Origin: Gemmatimonadaceae bacterium
GTDB taxonomy: Bacteria; Gemmatimonadota; Gemmatimonadetes; Gemmatimonadales; Gemmatimonadaceae
DNA length: 64,000 bases
Direction: 5' to 3'
Assembly: GCA_019637445.1 (NCBI GenBank)
Contig: JAHBVS010000002.1
Coordinates: 124,001 to 188,000 of the forward strand
Under the pieces are notes generated by a model. That model was not told the origin of the DNA. It saw only the letters and a program-made list of their open reading frames with translations, and did no database searches. The translations under genes were made by a program, and so were the position numbers. Positions 1 through 8,204 of this stretch are shown one piece after another (position 1 is the stretch's first letter; each line of letters opens with the position of its first letter).

Positions 1-69
1 GCTGCCAAGAAGCCGGCGGCGAAGAAGGCGGCTGCCAAGAAGGCCCCTGCCAAGAAGAAGGGGAAGTAA
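1..69 (+). CDS. rplD: C-terminal end of a ribosomal protein, probably L4 (partial)
   Basis: Last 22 codons and TAA of a frame that enters from the left edge. The visible peptide is only a low-complexity Ala/Lys/Pro tail (repeated AAKK and APAKKK units), so the tail itself does not identify the protein. The call rests on position: it ends 3 nt before rplW, and L4 normally precedes L23 in the S10 operon. Basic C-terminal tails also occur on S19 in this same cluster, so this looks like a lineage habit. Start and core lie outside the window. Confidence 0.6.
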   Translation, partial: AAKKPAAKKAAAKKAPAKKKGK

Positions 70-72
70 CCA

Positions 73-360
73 ATGCCGACTACGCATCGCACCATCGTCC
101 GGCCCATCGTCACCGAGAAGACCTCGGCGGCGTACCAGAGCCGTGGCGAGTACACGTTCGAGGTCCATCCGACCGCGAACAAGATTGCCATCAAGCAGGC
201 CATCGAGTCGCTCTTCGGGGTGAAGGTGACGGGGGTCTGGACCTCGCAGCAGCGCGGGAAGCCGCGTCGCGTGGGGTCGACGTCCGGCCTGCGGCCGCGG
301 TGGAAGAAGGCCATCGTGACGCTCAAGGCGGGCGACACGATCGAGATCTTCGAGGGCTGA
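73..360 (+). CDS. rplW: 50S ribosomal protein L23
   Basis: L23 binds 23S rRNA beside the polypeptide exit tunnel and is the docking site for trigger factor and the signal recognition particle. The 95-residue product has the family's usual length, the N-terminal IVRPIVTEK motif and the [11 protein letters not shown] helix typical of bacterial L23. The ATG lies 3 nt after the preceding TAA, and the next gene starts 4 nt after its own stop, so it is embedded in one transcript and probably translationally coupled. Nothing unusual is seen. Confidence 0.97.
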   Translation: MPTTHRTIVRPIVTEKTSAAYQSRGEYTFEVHPTANKIAIKQAIESLFGVKVTGVWTSQQRGKPRRVGSTSGLRPRWKKAIVTLKAGDTIEIFEG

Positions 361-364
361 GCCA

Positions 365-1198
365 ATGGGTATCCGTCAATTCAAGCCGGTGAGCGCCGCG
401 ACGCGGTTCCGTTCCGTGTCCGACAACGCCGAGATCACGCGCAGCACGCCGGAGAAGTCGCTGACCGAGCCGCTCAAGAAGAGCGGTGGTCGTGACAACC
501 ACGGCCACATCTCGATGCGCCGCCTCGGCGGTGGTCACAAGCGCAAGTACCGCATCATCGATTTCAAGCGCAACAAGCACGGCGTCACGGCGACCGTGCA
601 GCACATCGAGTACGACCCGAACCGTTCGGCGCGCATCGCGCTGGTCGAGTACGCGGACGGCGAGAAGCGCTACATCCTGCACCCCAAGGGCCTCGCGGTG
701 GGCGACACCATCGTGAGCGGCAAGGGGTCGGACGTGCGCACGGGCAACGCGATGCCGCTCAAGGAGGTGCCGCTGGGCACCGCCGTGCACAACGTGGAGC
801 TCAAGCCGGGCAAGGGCGGCCAGATGGCCCGCTCGGCCGGCACCTCGCTGCAGGTGGTCGCGAAGGAAGGCGACTACGTGACGCTGCGCATGGCCAGCAC
901 CGAGATGCGCCTGATCCACGGCGATTGCCTCGCCACCATCGGTGAGGTCGGCAACGCCGAGCACGAGCTGGTCTCGTGGGGCAAGGCCGGCAAGACGCGC
1001 TGGATGGGGCGTCGCCCGAAGGTGCGCGGTGAAGTGATGAACCCGGTGGACCACCCGCACGGTGGCCGCACGCGCGGCGGCCGCAACGTGGTGAGCCCCT
1101 GGGGCAAGAAGGAGGGCGTCAAGACGCGCAACAAGAAGAAGGCGTCGCAGCGTCTGATTGTCCGTGGCCGGAAGCGCGGCAAGGCCACCCAGAGCTGA
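365..1198 (+). CDS. rplB: 50S ribosomal protein L2
   Basis: L2 is a primary 23S rRNA binding protein near the peptidyl-transferase centre. The 277-residue product has full family length. The N-terminal part carries the RDNHGHIS and GGGHKRKYR-type motifs, and the C-terminal part carries [10 protein letters not shown], whose histidine is the conserved residue linked to peptidyl transfer, followed by VSPWGKK. The start is the ATG 4 nt after the rplW stop. It is the longest product in the left part of the operon and shows no truncation. Confidence 0.97.
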   Translation: MGIRQFKPVSAATRFRSVSDNAEITRSTPEKSLTEPLKKSGGRDNHGHISMRRLGGGHKRKYRIIDFKRNKHGVTATVQHIEYDPNRSARIALVEYADGEKRYILHPKGLAVGDTIVSGKGSDVRTGNAMPLKEVPLGTAVHNVELKPGKGGQMARSAGTSLQVVAKEGDYVTLRMASTEMRLIHGDCLATIGEVGNAEHELVSWGKAGKTRWMGRRPKVRGEVMNPVDHPHGGRTRGGRNVVSPWGKKEGVKTRNKKKASQRLIVRGRKRGKATQS

Positions 1199-1213
1199 TC
1201 AAGGAACCCAACT

Positions 1214-1534
1214 ATGTCACGTTCCATCAAGAAGGGCCCGTTCATCCAGGAGGCGCTGCTCAAGCGCGTCGTGGCGATGAACGCCAAGAACGAGAAGAAG
1301 GTCGTGAAGACCTGGTCGCGCGCGAGCACGGTGATCCCCGAGTTCGTCGGGCACACGTTCGCCGTGCACAACGGCAACAAGTTCATCCCGGTCTACGTGA
1401 CGGAGAACATGGTCGGGCACAAGCTCGGCGAGTTTGCCCCGACGCGCCTCTTCCGTGGCCACACCGGCAACAACAAGACCGACAAGAAGGCGGCGCCCGC
1501 TGCGGCGGCGGCCCCGGCCAAGGGAGGCAAGTAA
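1214..1534 (+). CDS. rpsS: 30S ribosomal protein S19
   Basis: S19 sits in the 30S head and contacts S13 and the A-site finger bridge. The start [10 protein letters not shown] and the core motifs [25 protein letters not shown] and FRGH are typical. At 106 residues it is somewhat longer than the usual 90 or so; the excess is a C-terminal tail of Lys, Ala and Pro from about residue 85. The ATG is preceded by AAGGA (1200-1204), a good ribosome binding site. The next gene starts 3 nt downstream. Confidence 0.97.
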   Translation: MSRSIKKGPFIQEALLKRVVAMNAKNEKKVVKTWSRASTVIPEFVGHTFAVHNGNKFIPVYVTENMVGHKLGEFAPTRLFRGHTGNNKTDKKAAPAAAAAPAKGGK

Positions 1535-1537
1535 GCC

Positions 1538-1897
1538 ATGACCGAGGCACGGGCCATCCAGCGGACGACGCGGCAGTCGCCCTACAAGATGCGGCTGGTC
1601 ATTGACCAGATCCGAGGGCTGCCGGTCAACGACGCGCTCTCGATGCTGAAGTTCAGCAAGAAGCACGCGGCGCAGCAGATCTCCAAGGTGCTGTCGTCGG
1701 CCGTCGCCAACGCCGAGCAGGCCGCGAAGCAGAACAACGCGGCGCTCGACGTGGACGCGCTGTACGTGAAGCACGCGATCGTGAACGAGGGACCGAAGCT
1801 CAAGCGGTGGACGCCGGCGGCCATGGGCCGGGCGACGCCGATGATCAAGCGAACCAGCCACGTCGAGATCGTCGTGGCCGAGAAGGAAGGTCGATAA
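1538..1897 (+). CDS. rplV: 50S ribosomal protein L22
   Basis: L22 lines the exit tunnel with its extended beta hairpin. The 119-residue product shows the N-terminal [15 protein letters not shown] helix, the [13 protein letters not shown] segment, and a C-terminal hairpin reading [19 protein letters not shown], the conserved tunnel loop. It begins 3 nt after rpsS, and its TAA shares its last A with the ATG of rpsC (TAATG), so the two are almost certainly translationally coupled. Confidence 0.97.
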   Translation: MTEARAIQRTTRQSPYKMRLVIDQIRGLPVNDALSMLKFSKKHAAQQISKVLSSAVANAEQAAKQNNAALDVDALYVKHAIVNEGPKLKRWTPAAMGRATPMIKRTSHVEIVVAEKEGR

Positions 1898-2559
1898 TGG
1901 GACAGAAGACGCATCCGGTTGGCTTCCGCCTCGGCGTGAGCACCCAGCACCGGTCCAAGTGGTTCGCCAAGAAGGACTTCCCGGCGCTGCTCAAGGAAGA
2001 CGCGCTGCTCCGGAAGTACCTCAAGGCGCGTCTCTCGGGCGCGGCCATCGCCGAAGTCACCATCGAGCGGAAGCCGGGGAAGGTCGTCGTGACCATCCAC
2101 ACCGGCCGTCCGGGCGTGGTCATCGGCAAGAAGGGCCAGGCGGTCGAGGAGCTCAAGACCGAGCTCCAGCAGCTGACGGGCAAGGAAGTCGGCGTGAACG
2201 TCGAGGAGATCAAGCGCCCGGAGATCGAGGCGCAGCTCGTCGCCGACAACATCGCCGCCCAGCTGGCGCAGCGCATCTCGTTCCGTCGCGCCATGAAGCG
2301 CGCGGTGCAGAGCGCGATGCGCATGGGCGCCGAGGGCATCAAGGTGAAGTGCTCGGGCCGCCTCGGTGGCGCCGAGATCGCACGCGTCGAGGGCTACCAC
2401 GAGGGGCGGGTGCCCCTCCACACGCTCCGCGCGGACATTGACTACGCGACGTCGACCGCGAAGACCACCTTCGGCACCATCGGTGTGAAGGTCTGGATCT
2501 TCAAGGGCGAGGTCATCGAGGGTCGTCGGGGCAACTCGACGTACTCCTCGGACGCCTAA
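1897..2559 (+). CDS. rpsC: 30S ribosomal protein S3
   Basis: S3 lies at the mRNA entry channel. The 220-residue product begins [13 protein letters not shown], the canonical S3 start, so I place the start at the ATG overlapping the rplV stop rather than at an earlier in-frame ATG at 1807 inside rplV. A type II KH domain is visible with its GxxG loop in VVIGKKGQ (around residues 70-78). The C-terminal domain carries the [20 protein letters not shown] stretch that ends the family core. Length is within the family range. Confidence 0.97.
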   Translation: MGQKTHPVGFRLGVSTQHRSKWFAKKDFPALLKEDALLRKYLKARLSGAAIAEVTIERKPGKVVVTIHTGRPGVVIGKKGQAVEELKTELQQLTGKEVGVNVEEIKRPEIEAQLVADNIAAQLAQRISFRRAMKRAVQSAMRMGAEGIKVKCSGRLGGAEIARVEGYHEGRVPLHTLRADIDYATSTAKTTFGTIGVKVWIFKGEVIEGRRGNSTYSSDA

Positions 2560-2572
2560 GGAGAGCTGACCA

Positions 2573-3001
2573 ATGCTGGCACCGAAGCGGGTCAAGTTCC
2601 GCAAGATGTTCAAGGGGCGCACGACGGGTCTGGCCCGTCGCGGCGCGACGGTGGCCTTTGGCCACTTTGGATTGCAGGCGCTGGAGCCGGGCTGGATCAC
2701 GGCGCGCCAGATCGAGGCCGCGCGCGTGGCGCTCACGCGCCACATCAAGCGCGGCGGCAAGGTCTGGATCCGGATCTTCCCCGACAAGCCGGTGACGAAG
2801 AAGCCCGCCGAGACCCGCATGGGTAAGGGCAAGGGCTCGCCGGAACTCTGGGTGGCGGTGGTCAAGCCTGGCCGCGTGCTGTTCGAGATCGAGGGTGTGA
2901 CGAAGGAGATCGCGCAGCAGGCGTTGGGATTGGCCGCCGCCAAGCTGGGCGTGAAGACCAAGTTCGTGGTGCGCGAGGAGGCGCAGGGCAATGAAGGCTG
3001 A
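2573..3001 (+). CDS. rplP: 50S ribosomal protein L16
   Basis: L16 organises the A-site region of 23S rRNA. The 142-residue product contains the family core: [10 protein letters not shown] near the start, [37 protein letters not shown], and [17 protein letters not shown]. It starts with ATG after a GGAGA ribosome binding site (2560-2564). Its 3' end overlaps rpmC by 11 nt, in a different frame, which ties translation of the two together. Confidence 0.97.
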   Translation: MLAPKRVKFRKMFKGRTTGLARRGATVAFGHFGLQALEPGWITARQIEAARVALTRHIKRGGKVWIRIFPDKPVTKKPAETRMGKGKGSPELWVAVVKPGRVLFEIEGVTKEIAQQALGLAAAKLGVKTKFVVREEAQGNEG

Positions 3002-3197
3002 TCAGATTCGGGAACTGAGTGTGGACGAGATCCGCACGCGTCTCGGCGAGCTGGAGGAGGAGAAGTTCCGTCTCCGCTTCCGCGGCGCCACGGAGGCGCT
3101 CGAGAACCCGCTGCGCCTGCGCACCATCCGCCGCGACATCGCGCGGCTTCAGACGGTGCTCCGCGAGAAGGCCCAGAAGATGGAGGCCGCGCGCTAA
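2991..3197 (+). CDS. rpmC: 50S ribosomal protein L29
   Basis: Small helical protein of the exit-tunnel rim, next to L23. The 68-residue product starts [10 protein letters not shown] and has the family's central [31 protein letters not shown]-like two-helix hairpin, followed by a conserved ARLQT turn. Its ATG lies 11 nt inside the end of rplP. Its TAA is followed by a GAGAGGAGA Shine-Dalgarno stretch serving rpsQ. Size and neighbours leave little doubt. Confidence 0.95.
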   Translation: MKADQIRELSVDEIRTRLGELEEEKFRLRFRGATEALENPLRLRTIRRDIARLQTVLREKAQKMEAAR

Positions 3198-3218
3198 GGC
3201 GCGCGAGAGGAGACCCAG

Positions 3219-3500
3219 ATGGCTGAAACCGTGAATTCCGCCGCCGCGAGCCGGGCCACCCGCAAGGTGCGTCAGGGCCTGGTCGTGAGCGACAAGATGG
3301 CCAAGACAATCGTGGTCGCGATCGAGCGTCGCGTGCCGCACCCCGTGTACGGGAAGATGGTGACGCGGACCAAGCGCCTGAAGGCGCACGACGAGGAGAA
3401 CTCGGCGAAGGTCGGCGACACCGTCCGCATCGTGGAGACCCGCCCGCTGTCGAAGGACAAGCGCTGGCGCCTCCTCGAGATCGTCGAGCGCGCGCGCTAA
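3219..3500 (+). CDS. rpsQ: 30S ribosomal protein S17
   Basis: Primary 16S rRNA binding protein with an OB fold. The 93-residue product has the S17 signatures [36 protein letters not shown] and [18 protein letters not shown]. There is a short extra N-terminus of about 15 residues ([15 protein letters not shown]) ahead of the usual start. A strong GGAGA ribosome binding site at 3209-3213 supports the chosen ATG over later ones. Confidence 0.97.
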   Translation: MAETVNSAAASRATRKVRQGLVVSDKMAKTIVVAIERRVPHPVYGKMVTRTKRLKAHDEENSAKVGDTVRIVETRPLSKDKRWRLLEIVERAR

Positions 3501-3515
3501 GGGAGACCGACTACC

Positions 3516-3884
3516 ATGATCCAGCAAGAGAGTGTGGTGAAGGTGGCGGACAACTCGGGCGCCAAGCGGGCGCTCGTGATCCGCGTGCTCGGCGGGACGC
3601 GCCGTCGCTATGCCGGCCTTGGCGACAAGGTCGTCGTGGCGGTGAAGGACGCGCTCCCCAACGGCACCGTGAAGAAGAGCGACGTGGCCAAGGCCGTCGT
3701 CGTCCGCACCGTCAAGGAGACCCGCCGCAAGGACGGGTCCTACATCAAGTTCGACGAGAACGCCGTGGTCATCATCGATGACAAGGGCGAGCCGCGTGCC
3801 ACGCGCATCTTCGGGCCCGTCGCCCGCGAGCTGCGTGACAAGCGCTATATGAAGATCGTGTCGCTGGCCCCTGAGGTGCTGTAA
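3516..3884 (+). CDS. rplN: 50S ribosomal protein L14
   Basis: L14 lies at the subunit interface and is the binding site of silencing factor RsfS. The 122-residue product is exactly the family length, begins [17 protein letters not shown] and contains [17 protein letters not shown] and [10 protein letters not shown], all hallmark segments. It is preceded by GGGAGA. rplX begins at the very next base after its TAA, so the two are tightly coupled. No anomalies. Confidence 0.98.
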   Translation: MIQQESVVKVADNSGAKRALVIRVLGGTRRRYAGLGDKVVVAVKDALPNGTVKKSDVAKAVVVRTVKETRRKDGSYIKFDENAVVIIDDKGEPRATRIFGPVARELRDKRYMKIVSLAPEVL

Positions 3885-4283
3885 ATGCGTATCCTGACCC
3901 ATCGCAAGACGCGCGGGAAGAAGAACGTCCTGCGCCACGCCCGCAACGCCGATCGCGTCGAGACCAAGATCACCAAGGGTGATACGGTCCGCGTGATGCG
4001 CGGCGACGACGCCGGCAAGGACGGCAAGGTCATCCGCGTCTACCTGAAGACGGGCCGCGTGACGATCGAGGGCATCAACATCGTGAAGAAGCACCGTCGC
4101 GCGCGCACGGCCGACGAGCAGTCGGGCATCATCGAGATGCCGGCGCCCGTCGCGCTGTCGAACGTGATGCTGCTGGACCCCAAGTCGGGCGAGCCGACGC
4201 GCGTGCGCGCGAAGATCGACGCCGACGGTACGAAGGAGCGCATCAGCGCCAAGAGCGGGTCTCCCATCCCGCGCAGCCGCTGA
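3885..4283 (+). CDS. rplX: 50S ribosomal protein L24
   Basis: L24 initiates 50S assembly. The N-terminal half has a KOW motif (KGDTVRVMRGDDAGKDGKV region, roughly residues 26-45), then GINIVKKHRRAR and GIIEMPAPVALSNVMLLDP. The family is usually about 100-105 residues; this one is 132, the extra part being a basic/polar C-terminal tail (KERISAKSGSPIPRSR) of unknown role. The ATG is contiguous with the rplN stop codon. Confidence 0.96.
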   Translation: MRILTHRKTRGKKNVLRHARNADRVETKITKGDTVRVMRGDDAGKDGKVIRVYLKTGRVTIEGINIVKKHRRARTADEQSGIIEMPAPVALSNVMLLDPKSGEPTRVRAKIDADGTKERISAKSGSPIPRSR

Positions 4284-4297
4284 GCGAGGACTGACCA

Positions 4298-4969
4298 ATG
4301 GCAACGACCAAGACGCAGGGCAAGAAGAGCGGTGGCCAGGGCGGCGAGAAGCGCGCCTCGATGCTGCCGAAGGACCATAAGGGAGTGGGGCTGCCGGTGC
4401 CGGCGCCCCGCCTCCAGAAGCACTACCAGTCGGTGGTGCGCGCGAAGCTGATGCAGCAGTTCGGGCTCAAGAACCCGCACCAGCTGCCCAACCTCTCGAA
4501 GATCACGCTGAACGTCGGCATGGGCGAGGCCATCAAGCAGCCCAAGGTGCTCGACGCGATCGTGGACGAGATGGCCACCATCACCGGCCAGAAGCCGGTG
4601 CGCACCAAGGCCAAGAAGTCCATCGCGAACTTCGGCCAGCGCGAAGGCCAGGAGATCGGCGTGTCGGTGACGCTGCGCGGCGCGCGGATGTGGGAGTTCA
4701 TGGACCGCTTCGTGTCCACGGCCATCCCGCGCATCCGTGACTTCCGTGGGCTGTCCACCCGCTCGTTCGACGGCCGTGGCAACTACAGCCTCGGCGTGAA
4801 GGAGCAGATGATCTTCCCCGAGATCAACTATGACCTCGTGGAGCAGATCCACGGCATGGACATCACGTTCGTGACGACCACGAACCGCGACGACCTGGCC
4901 TTCGCGCTCCTCCGGGAGCTCGGGATGCCGTTCCGCGGCGATGACAAGCCCATCGTCGTCCAGGGCTGA
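4298..4969 (+). CDS. rplE: 50S ribosomal protein L5 with N-terminal extension
   Basis: L5 binds 5S rRNA and contacts the P-site tRNA. The family core starts around residue 40 ([19 protein letters not shown]) and includes [55 protein letters not shown] and FPEINYD. Ahead of it lies a Lys/Gly-rich stretch of about 38 residues that normal L5 (about 180 residues) lacks, giving 223. The ATG has SD-like GAGGA upstream (4284-4288), and no better start is seen at the core. Confidence 0.95.
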   Translation: MATTKTQGKKSGGQGGEKRASMLPKDHKGVGLPVPAPRLQKHYQSVVRAKLMQQFGLKNPHQLPNLSKITLNVGMGEAIKQPKVLDAIVDEMATITGQKPVRTKAKKSIANFGQREGQEIGVSVTLRGARMWEFMDRFVSTAIPRIRDFRGLSTRSFDGRGNYSLGVKEQMIFPEINYDLVEQIHGMDITFVTTTNRDDLAFALLRELGMPFRGDDKPIVVQG

Positions 4970-4976
4970 GGATTCT

Positions 4977-5282
4977 ATGGCAAAGAAGAGCACGATCGAG
5001 AAGAACGAGCGCCGCAAGGCGATGGCGGCCAAGCAGGCCGCGAAGCGTGCCGCGCTCGGCGCCGTGGTGAAGAGCGTCACGGCCAGCGACGAGGAGAAGC
5101 GGGCGGCGCAGGTCGCGCTGCAGAAGCTGCCTCGGAACGGTGCCAAGGCCCGTATCCGCAACCGCTGCCAAATGACCGGCCGCAGCCGCGGAAACATCCG
5201 CACCTTCGGCCTGAGCCGTATCGCGTTCCGCGAGATGGCGCTGCAGGGGCTGATTCCGGGGGTTCGGAAGGCGTCGTGGTAG
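4977..5282 (+). CDS. rpsN: 30S ribosomal protein S14, zinc-independent form
   Basis: Assembly protein of the 30S head. The 101-residue product starts [14 protein letters not shown] and ends in the family signature [12 protein letters not shown]...[12 protein letters not shown]...GVRKASW. The CxxC pairs of the short zinc-binding form are absent, so this is the long C-minus type. I chose the ATG 7 nt after rplE (GAGGA upstream) rather than an in-frame ATG at 4941 inside rplE. An unusual inverted repeat follows before rpsH. Confidence 0.97.
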   Translation: MAKKSTIEKNERRKAMAAKQAAKRAALGAVVKSVTASDEEKRAAQVALQKLPRNGAKARIRNRCQMTGRSRGNIRTFGLSRIAFREMALQGLIPGVRKASW

Positions 5283-5287
5283 GACGG

Positions 5288-5362
5288 CAGTTGTGAGTTA
5301 TGAGTTATGAGTAGTGAGTCGTTGCCGTTCACTCACAACTCACCACTCACAACTCACAACTG
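5288..5362. repeat. Stutter-arm inverted repeat A (inside the spc operon)
   Basis: Left arm 5288-5319 and right arm 5331-5362 are 32 nt each and complementary at 28 positions, with an 11-nt loop. Each arm is four copies of a 7-nt word (GTTRTGA-like) in tandem. It sits in the 160-nt gap between rpsN and rpsH, where other gaps in the operon are 0-21 nt. Either an RNA hairpin in the transcript or a DNA repeat; no T-run follows, so it is not a standard terminator. Same architecture as repeats B-E in this window. Confidence 0.85.
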
Positions 5363-5442
5363 TGGTTCAGCAGTTCAACGGATGAAGGCCCGGACCGCAC
5401 AATGCCCCGGGAACCACATCCATACTCAGTGAGAGTCACCAA

Positions 5443-5841
5443 ATGAGCATGACCGACCCGATCGCCGATATGCTCACGCGGATCCGCAATGCTGTCGGTT
5501 CGAAGCATCGCCGCGTGGACATTCCGGCGTCCAAGATGAAGGTGGAGATCGCACGCCTGCTGAAGGAGTCGAACTTCATCACGGACTACAAGACGCTCGA
5601 GACGCCCGAGGGGAAGAAGGTCCTCCGCGTGGCGCTCAAGTATGCCGGCAACACGCCGGTCATCCGCGAGCTGAAGCGCGTGTCTTCGCCCGGCCTCCGG
5701 CAGTATGTCGGCGCCGCCGAGATCCCGCGCGTGCGCAATGGGCTGGGGGTCGCGATCCTCAGCACGTCGAAGGGCCTGATGACGGACCGCGAGGCGCGCC
5801 AGCAGCGCACCGGCGGTGAGCTCCTCGCCTACGTCTGGTAA
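5443..5841 (+). CDS. rpsH: 30S ribosomal protein S8
   Basis: S8 binds the central domain of 16S rRNA and, in Escherichia coli, also represses the spc operon. The 132-residue product begins [17 protein letters not shown] and ends with the signature [19 protein letters not shown] and GGELLAYVW. It lies downstream of inverted repeat A, 160 nt after rpsN. This is the only sizeable gap in the cluster, so translation of rpsH must initiate independently here; weak purine-rich sequence (GAGAG) precedes the ATG. Confidence 0.97.
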   Translation: MSMTDPIADMLTRIRNAVGSKHRRVDIPASKMKVEIARLLKESNFITDYKTLETPEGKKVLRVALKYAGNTPVIRELKRVSSPGLRQYVGAAEIPRVRNGLGVAILSTSKGLMTDREARQQRTGGELLAYVW

Positions 5842-5853
5842 GGAGACCCCATC

Positions 5854-6393
5854 ATGTCGCGTATTGGCAAGCTGCCTATCAACGTCCCGTCGGGCGTGAC
5901 GGTGAAGGTCGAGGGGAATGCGGTGTCGGCGAAGGGCCCCAAGGGGGAACTGTCGCGGACCATCCACCCCGAGATGTCCGTCAAGCTCGAGGGCAATGTC
6001 ATCACCGTGGCGCGGCCGTCGGATGAGCCAGGCCACAAGTCGCTGCACGGCCTCTCGCGCACCCTGATCGCCAACATGGTCGAGGGCGTGTCGAAGGGCT
6101 ACAAGAAGGAGCTGGAGATCACGGGCGTCGGCTTCAAGGCGGAGCCGAAGCCGTTCGGGCTGCAGCTCGCGCTGGGCTTCTCGCACCAGGTGCAGTACAA
6201 GGCACCGGCGGGGATCAAGCTCTCGGCGCCGCAGCCGACGCAGGTCGTCATCGAGGGCGCGGACAAGGAGAAGGTGGGCCAGGTGGCCGCCGAGATCCGG
6301 TCGCTGCGTCCGCCCGAGCCGTACAAGGGCAAGGGCATCAAGTATGTGGGCGAGACCATCCGCCGGAAGGCCGGCAAGGCCGGAGGTAAGTAA
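5854..6393 (+). CDS. rplF: 50S ribosomal protein L6
   Basis: L6 stabilises the sarcin-ricin region next to the factor-binding site. The 179-residue product shows the N-terminal [15 protein letters not shown], the middle [22 protein letters not shown] region, and the C-terminal signature [12 protein letters not shown]. Length matches the family. A GGAGA ribosome binding site (5841-5845) precedes the ATG. Its TAA overlaps the ATG of rplR by one base (TAATG). Confidence 0.98.
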   Translation: MSRIGKLPINVPSGVTVKVEGNAVSAKGPKGELSRTIHPEMSVKLEGNVITVARPSDEPGHKSLHGLSRTLIANMVEGVSKGYKKELEITGVGFKAEPKPFGLQLALGFSHQVQYKAPAGIKLSAPQPTQVVIEGADKEKVGQVAAEIRSLRPPEPYKGKGIKYVGETIRRKAGKAGGK

Positions 6394-6749
6394 TGCCTGG
6401 GAAGCGAGTTCCGAAGACGCGCGCCGCGCTGCGGCAGCGCCGTCATGCCCGGGTGCGGGCCAAGGTGGCGGGCACGGCCGAGCGGCCGCGTCTCGTCGTG
6501 TTCCGGTCGCTGAAGCACATCACCGCCCAGCTGGTGGACGATGTGCAGCGCAAGACCCTGATGACCGTGACGGACAGCGGCCTGACGGGCAAGAAGTCGG
6601 AGAAGTCGGTCGAGGTCGGCAAGCGTGTGGCCGAGCAGGCGAAGGCCGCCGGCATCACGAAGGTCGTGTTCGATCGTGGTGGTTACCAGTATCACGGCCG
6701 CGTGAAGGCGGTGGCCGACGGAGCCCGCAACGGCGGGCTGGAGTTCTAA
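6393..6749 (+). CDS. rplR: 50S ribosomal protein L18
   Basis: Binds 5S rRNA together with L5. The 118-residue product has [18 protein letters not shown] at the N-terminus, [15 protein letters not shown] in the middle, and the C-terminal [22 protein letters not shown] signature with its final GGLEF. Start overlaps the rplF stop; rpsE begins at the base directly after the stop. Fully ordinary apart from the tight spacing. Confidence 0.97.
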   Translation: MPGKRVPKTRAALRQRRHARVRAKVAGTAERPRLVVFRSLKHITAQLVDDVQRKTLMTVTDSGLTGKKSEKSVEVGKRVAEQAKAAGITKVVFDRGGYQYHGRVKAVADGARNGGLEF

Positions 6750-7484
6750 ATGGCTGAACAGAGTGGAGCATTCGGAGGGGGCGCGGGCGGTCCTGGTGGC
6801 CGTGGCCGTGGTGGACCGGGTGGCGGGCGCGGGCGCGGTGGCCCGGGCGGCGGCCGCGGTGGTCCGGGCGGTGGCCGTGGTCCCGGCGGCGGTCGCGGTG
6901 GTCCGGGCGGTGGTCGCGATGGTCGCGGCGGCCGTGACGGCGGCCGTGGCGGCGCCCCGATGCAGGAGCGCGAAGGCAGCGACCTGCTGGAGAACGTGAT
7001 CGCCATCAACCGCGTCGCCAAGGTCGTGAAGGGCGGCCGGCGCTTCAGCTTCAACGCCCTCGTCGCCGTCGGTGACGGTCAGGGCAAGGTTGGCGTGGCG
7101 ACGGGCAAGGCGAACGAGGTGTCCGAGGCGGTCCGCAAGGCCGTCGACGCCGCGCGTCGCCACATGGTGAGCGTGCCGATGACCGGCGCGACCATCCCGC
7201 ACGAGATCGTCGGGCGTCACGGGGCCGGCAAGGTCCTGATGAAGCCGGCGGCCCCCGGTGCCGGCGTGATCGCCGGTGGCGCGGTGCGTGCGGTGCTGGA
7301 GTGCGTGGGCATCCACGACATCCTCACCAAGTCGCTGGGTTCGACCAACCCGCACAACATGGTGCTCGCCGCGCTCGAAGGGCTGACCAGCCTGACGACG
7401 GTGGAGCAGATCGCGCGCGAGCGCGGCGTCGAGGTCTCCTCGCTGCCGTACAAGTCGCGGGCGAAGTCGAAGGAGGTTGTGTAA
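6750..7484 (+). CDS. rpsE: 30S ribosomal protein S5 with Gly/Arg-rich N-terminal extension
   Basis: S5 shapes the mRNA entry site and decoding fidelity. The normal core begins near residue 75 ([21 protein letters not shown]) and continues through [14 protein letters not shown], the C-terminal [18 protein letters not shown] and [10 protein letters not shown], all standard. In front of it are about 65 residues built almost only of Gly, Arg and Pro in GGRGGPG-like repeats (6775-6960), an RGG-box-like tract. Total 244 residues against about 165 usually. The ATG is the base after rplR, and no alternative start lies between the tract and the core except Met71 (6960). Confidence 0.96.
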   Translation: MAEQSGAFGGGAGGPGGRGRGGPGGGRGRGGPGGGRGGPGGGRGPGGGRGGPGGGRDGRGGRDGGRGGAPMQEREGSDLLENVIAINRVAKVVKGGRRFSFNALVAVGDGQGKVGVATGKANEVSEAVRKAVDAARRHMVSVPMTGATIPHEIVGRHGAGKVLMKPAAPGAGVIAGGAVRAVLECVGIHDILTKSLGSTNPHNMVLAALEGLTSLTTVEQIARERGVEVSSLPYKSRAKSKEVV

Positions 7485-7736
7485 ATGCCGCGCACGTTCG
7501 TGTGGCACCGCACCCGCGGGCCCAAGCACACCGAGCCGAACACCCTCACCGAGGGGAAGGTCCGCATCACGCAGGTGCGGTCCGGCATCGGCCATGACAA
7601 GAAGATGAACGCCACCCTCGAGGCGCTCGGCCTCAAGCACCACCAGGATTCGGTGGTGCACCAGGACAGCCCGAGCCTGCGCGGGATGATCAAGCGCGTG
7701 CGGCACCTCGTGTCCGTCACGCCGGAGAAGGAGTAA
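7485..7736 (+). CDS. rpmD: 50S ribosomal protein L30, N-terminally extended
   Basis: The L30 core (usually about 60 residues) starts near residue 24: KVRITQVRSGIGHDKKMNATLEALGL, with the family pattern of a short strand, basic IG turn and helix, then SLRGMIKRVRHLVSV at the end. The 83-residue product therefore carries about 23 extra N-terminal residues rich in His, Arg and Thr. The ATG directly follows the rpsE stop. The gene order rpsE-rpmD-rplO supports the call. Confidence 0.9.
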   Translation: MPRTFVWHRTRGPKHTEPNTLTEGKVRITQVRSGIGHDKKMNATLEALGLKHHQDSVVHQDSPSLRGMIKRVRHLVSVTPEKE

Positions 7737-7739
7737 GCG

Positions 7740-8201
7740 ATGAGCGACGAGAAGATCACCCTGGGCACCCTGGCGCGTACGCCGGGCTCGCACCGGAACC
7801 GCAAGCGCCTCGGGCGCGGCCCCGGCTCCGGCACGGGCAAGACGTCGGGCAAGGGTCACAAGGGCATCAAGGCCCGCGCCGGCCACCACGGCCCGGGCGG
7901 CAACAAGCCGCACTTCGAGGGCGGCCAGATGCCGCTCACGCGTCGCGTGCCGAAGCGTGGCTTCCATAATCCGTTCCGCGTCGAGGCCCAGGTCATCGGG
8001 CTCGATGAGCTTGCGCTGCTGTCGGGCACGGACGTGACCATGGAGACGCTGGAGGCCGCTGGCCTCGCCAAGGCGTCGAAGGGGCCGGCCAAGGTCCTCG
8101 CCAACGGCGAGGTCACCAAGGCCTTCACGGTCAAGGGACTCAAGGTCAGCGCCGCGGCGAAGGCCAAGATCGTCGCCGCTGGCGGCGCGGTCGAGGCGTA
8201 A
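7740..8201 (+). CDS. rplO: 50S ribosomal protein L15
   Basis: Late-assembly protein of the large subunit. The 153-residue product carries the conserved basic Gly-rich N-terminus (RKRLGRGPGSGTGKTSGKGHKG), the GGQMPLTRRVPKRGF motif, and a C-terminal domain ending LKVSAAAKAKIVAAGGAVE, the family signature. The ATG lies 3 nt after rpmD, with GGAG just upstream. The last 3 nt before secY complete a continuous coupled block. Confidence 0.97.
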   Translation: MSDEKITLGTLARTPGSHRNRKRLGRGPGSGTGKTSGKGHKGIKARAGHHGPGGNKPHFEGGQMPLTRRVPKRGFHNPFRVEAQVIGLDELALLSGTDVTMETLEAAGLAKASKGPAKVLANGEVTKAFTVKGLKVSAAAKAKIVAAGGAVEA

Positions 8202-8204
8202 GCA

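Noticed and set aside
6775-6960. Regular GGTCCGGGCGG-like repeats resembling a repeat array
   Set aside because: They encode the Gly/Arg tract of S5 in frame; there are no spacers of constant size, so not CRISPR.
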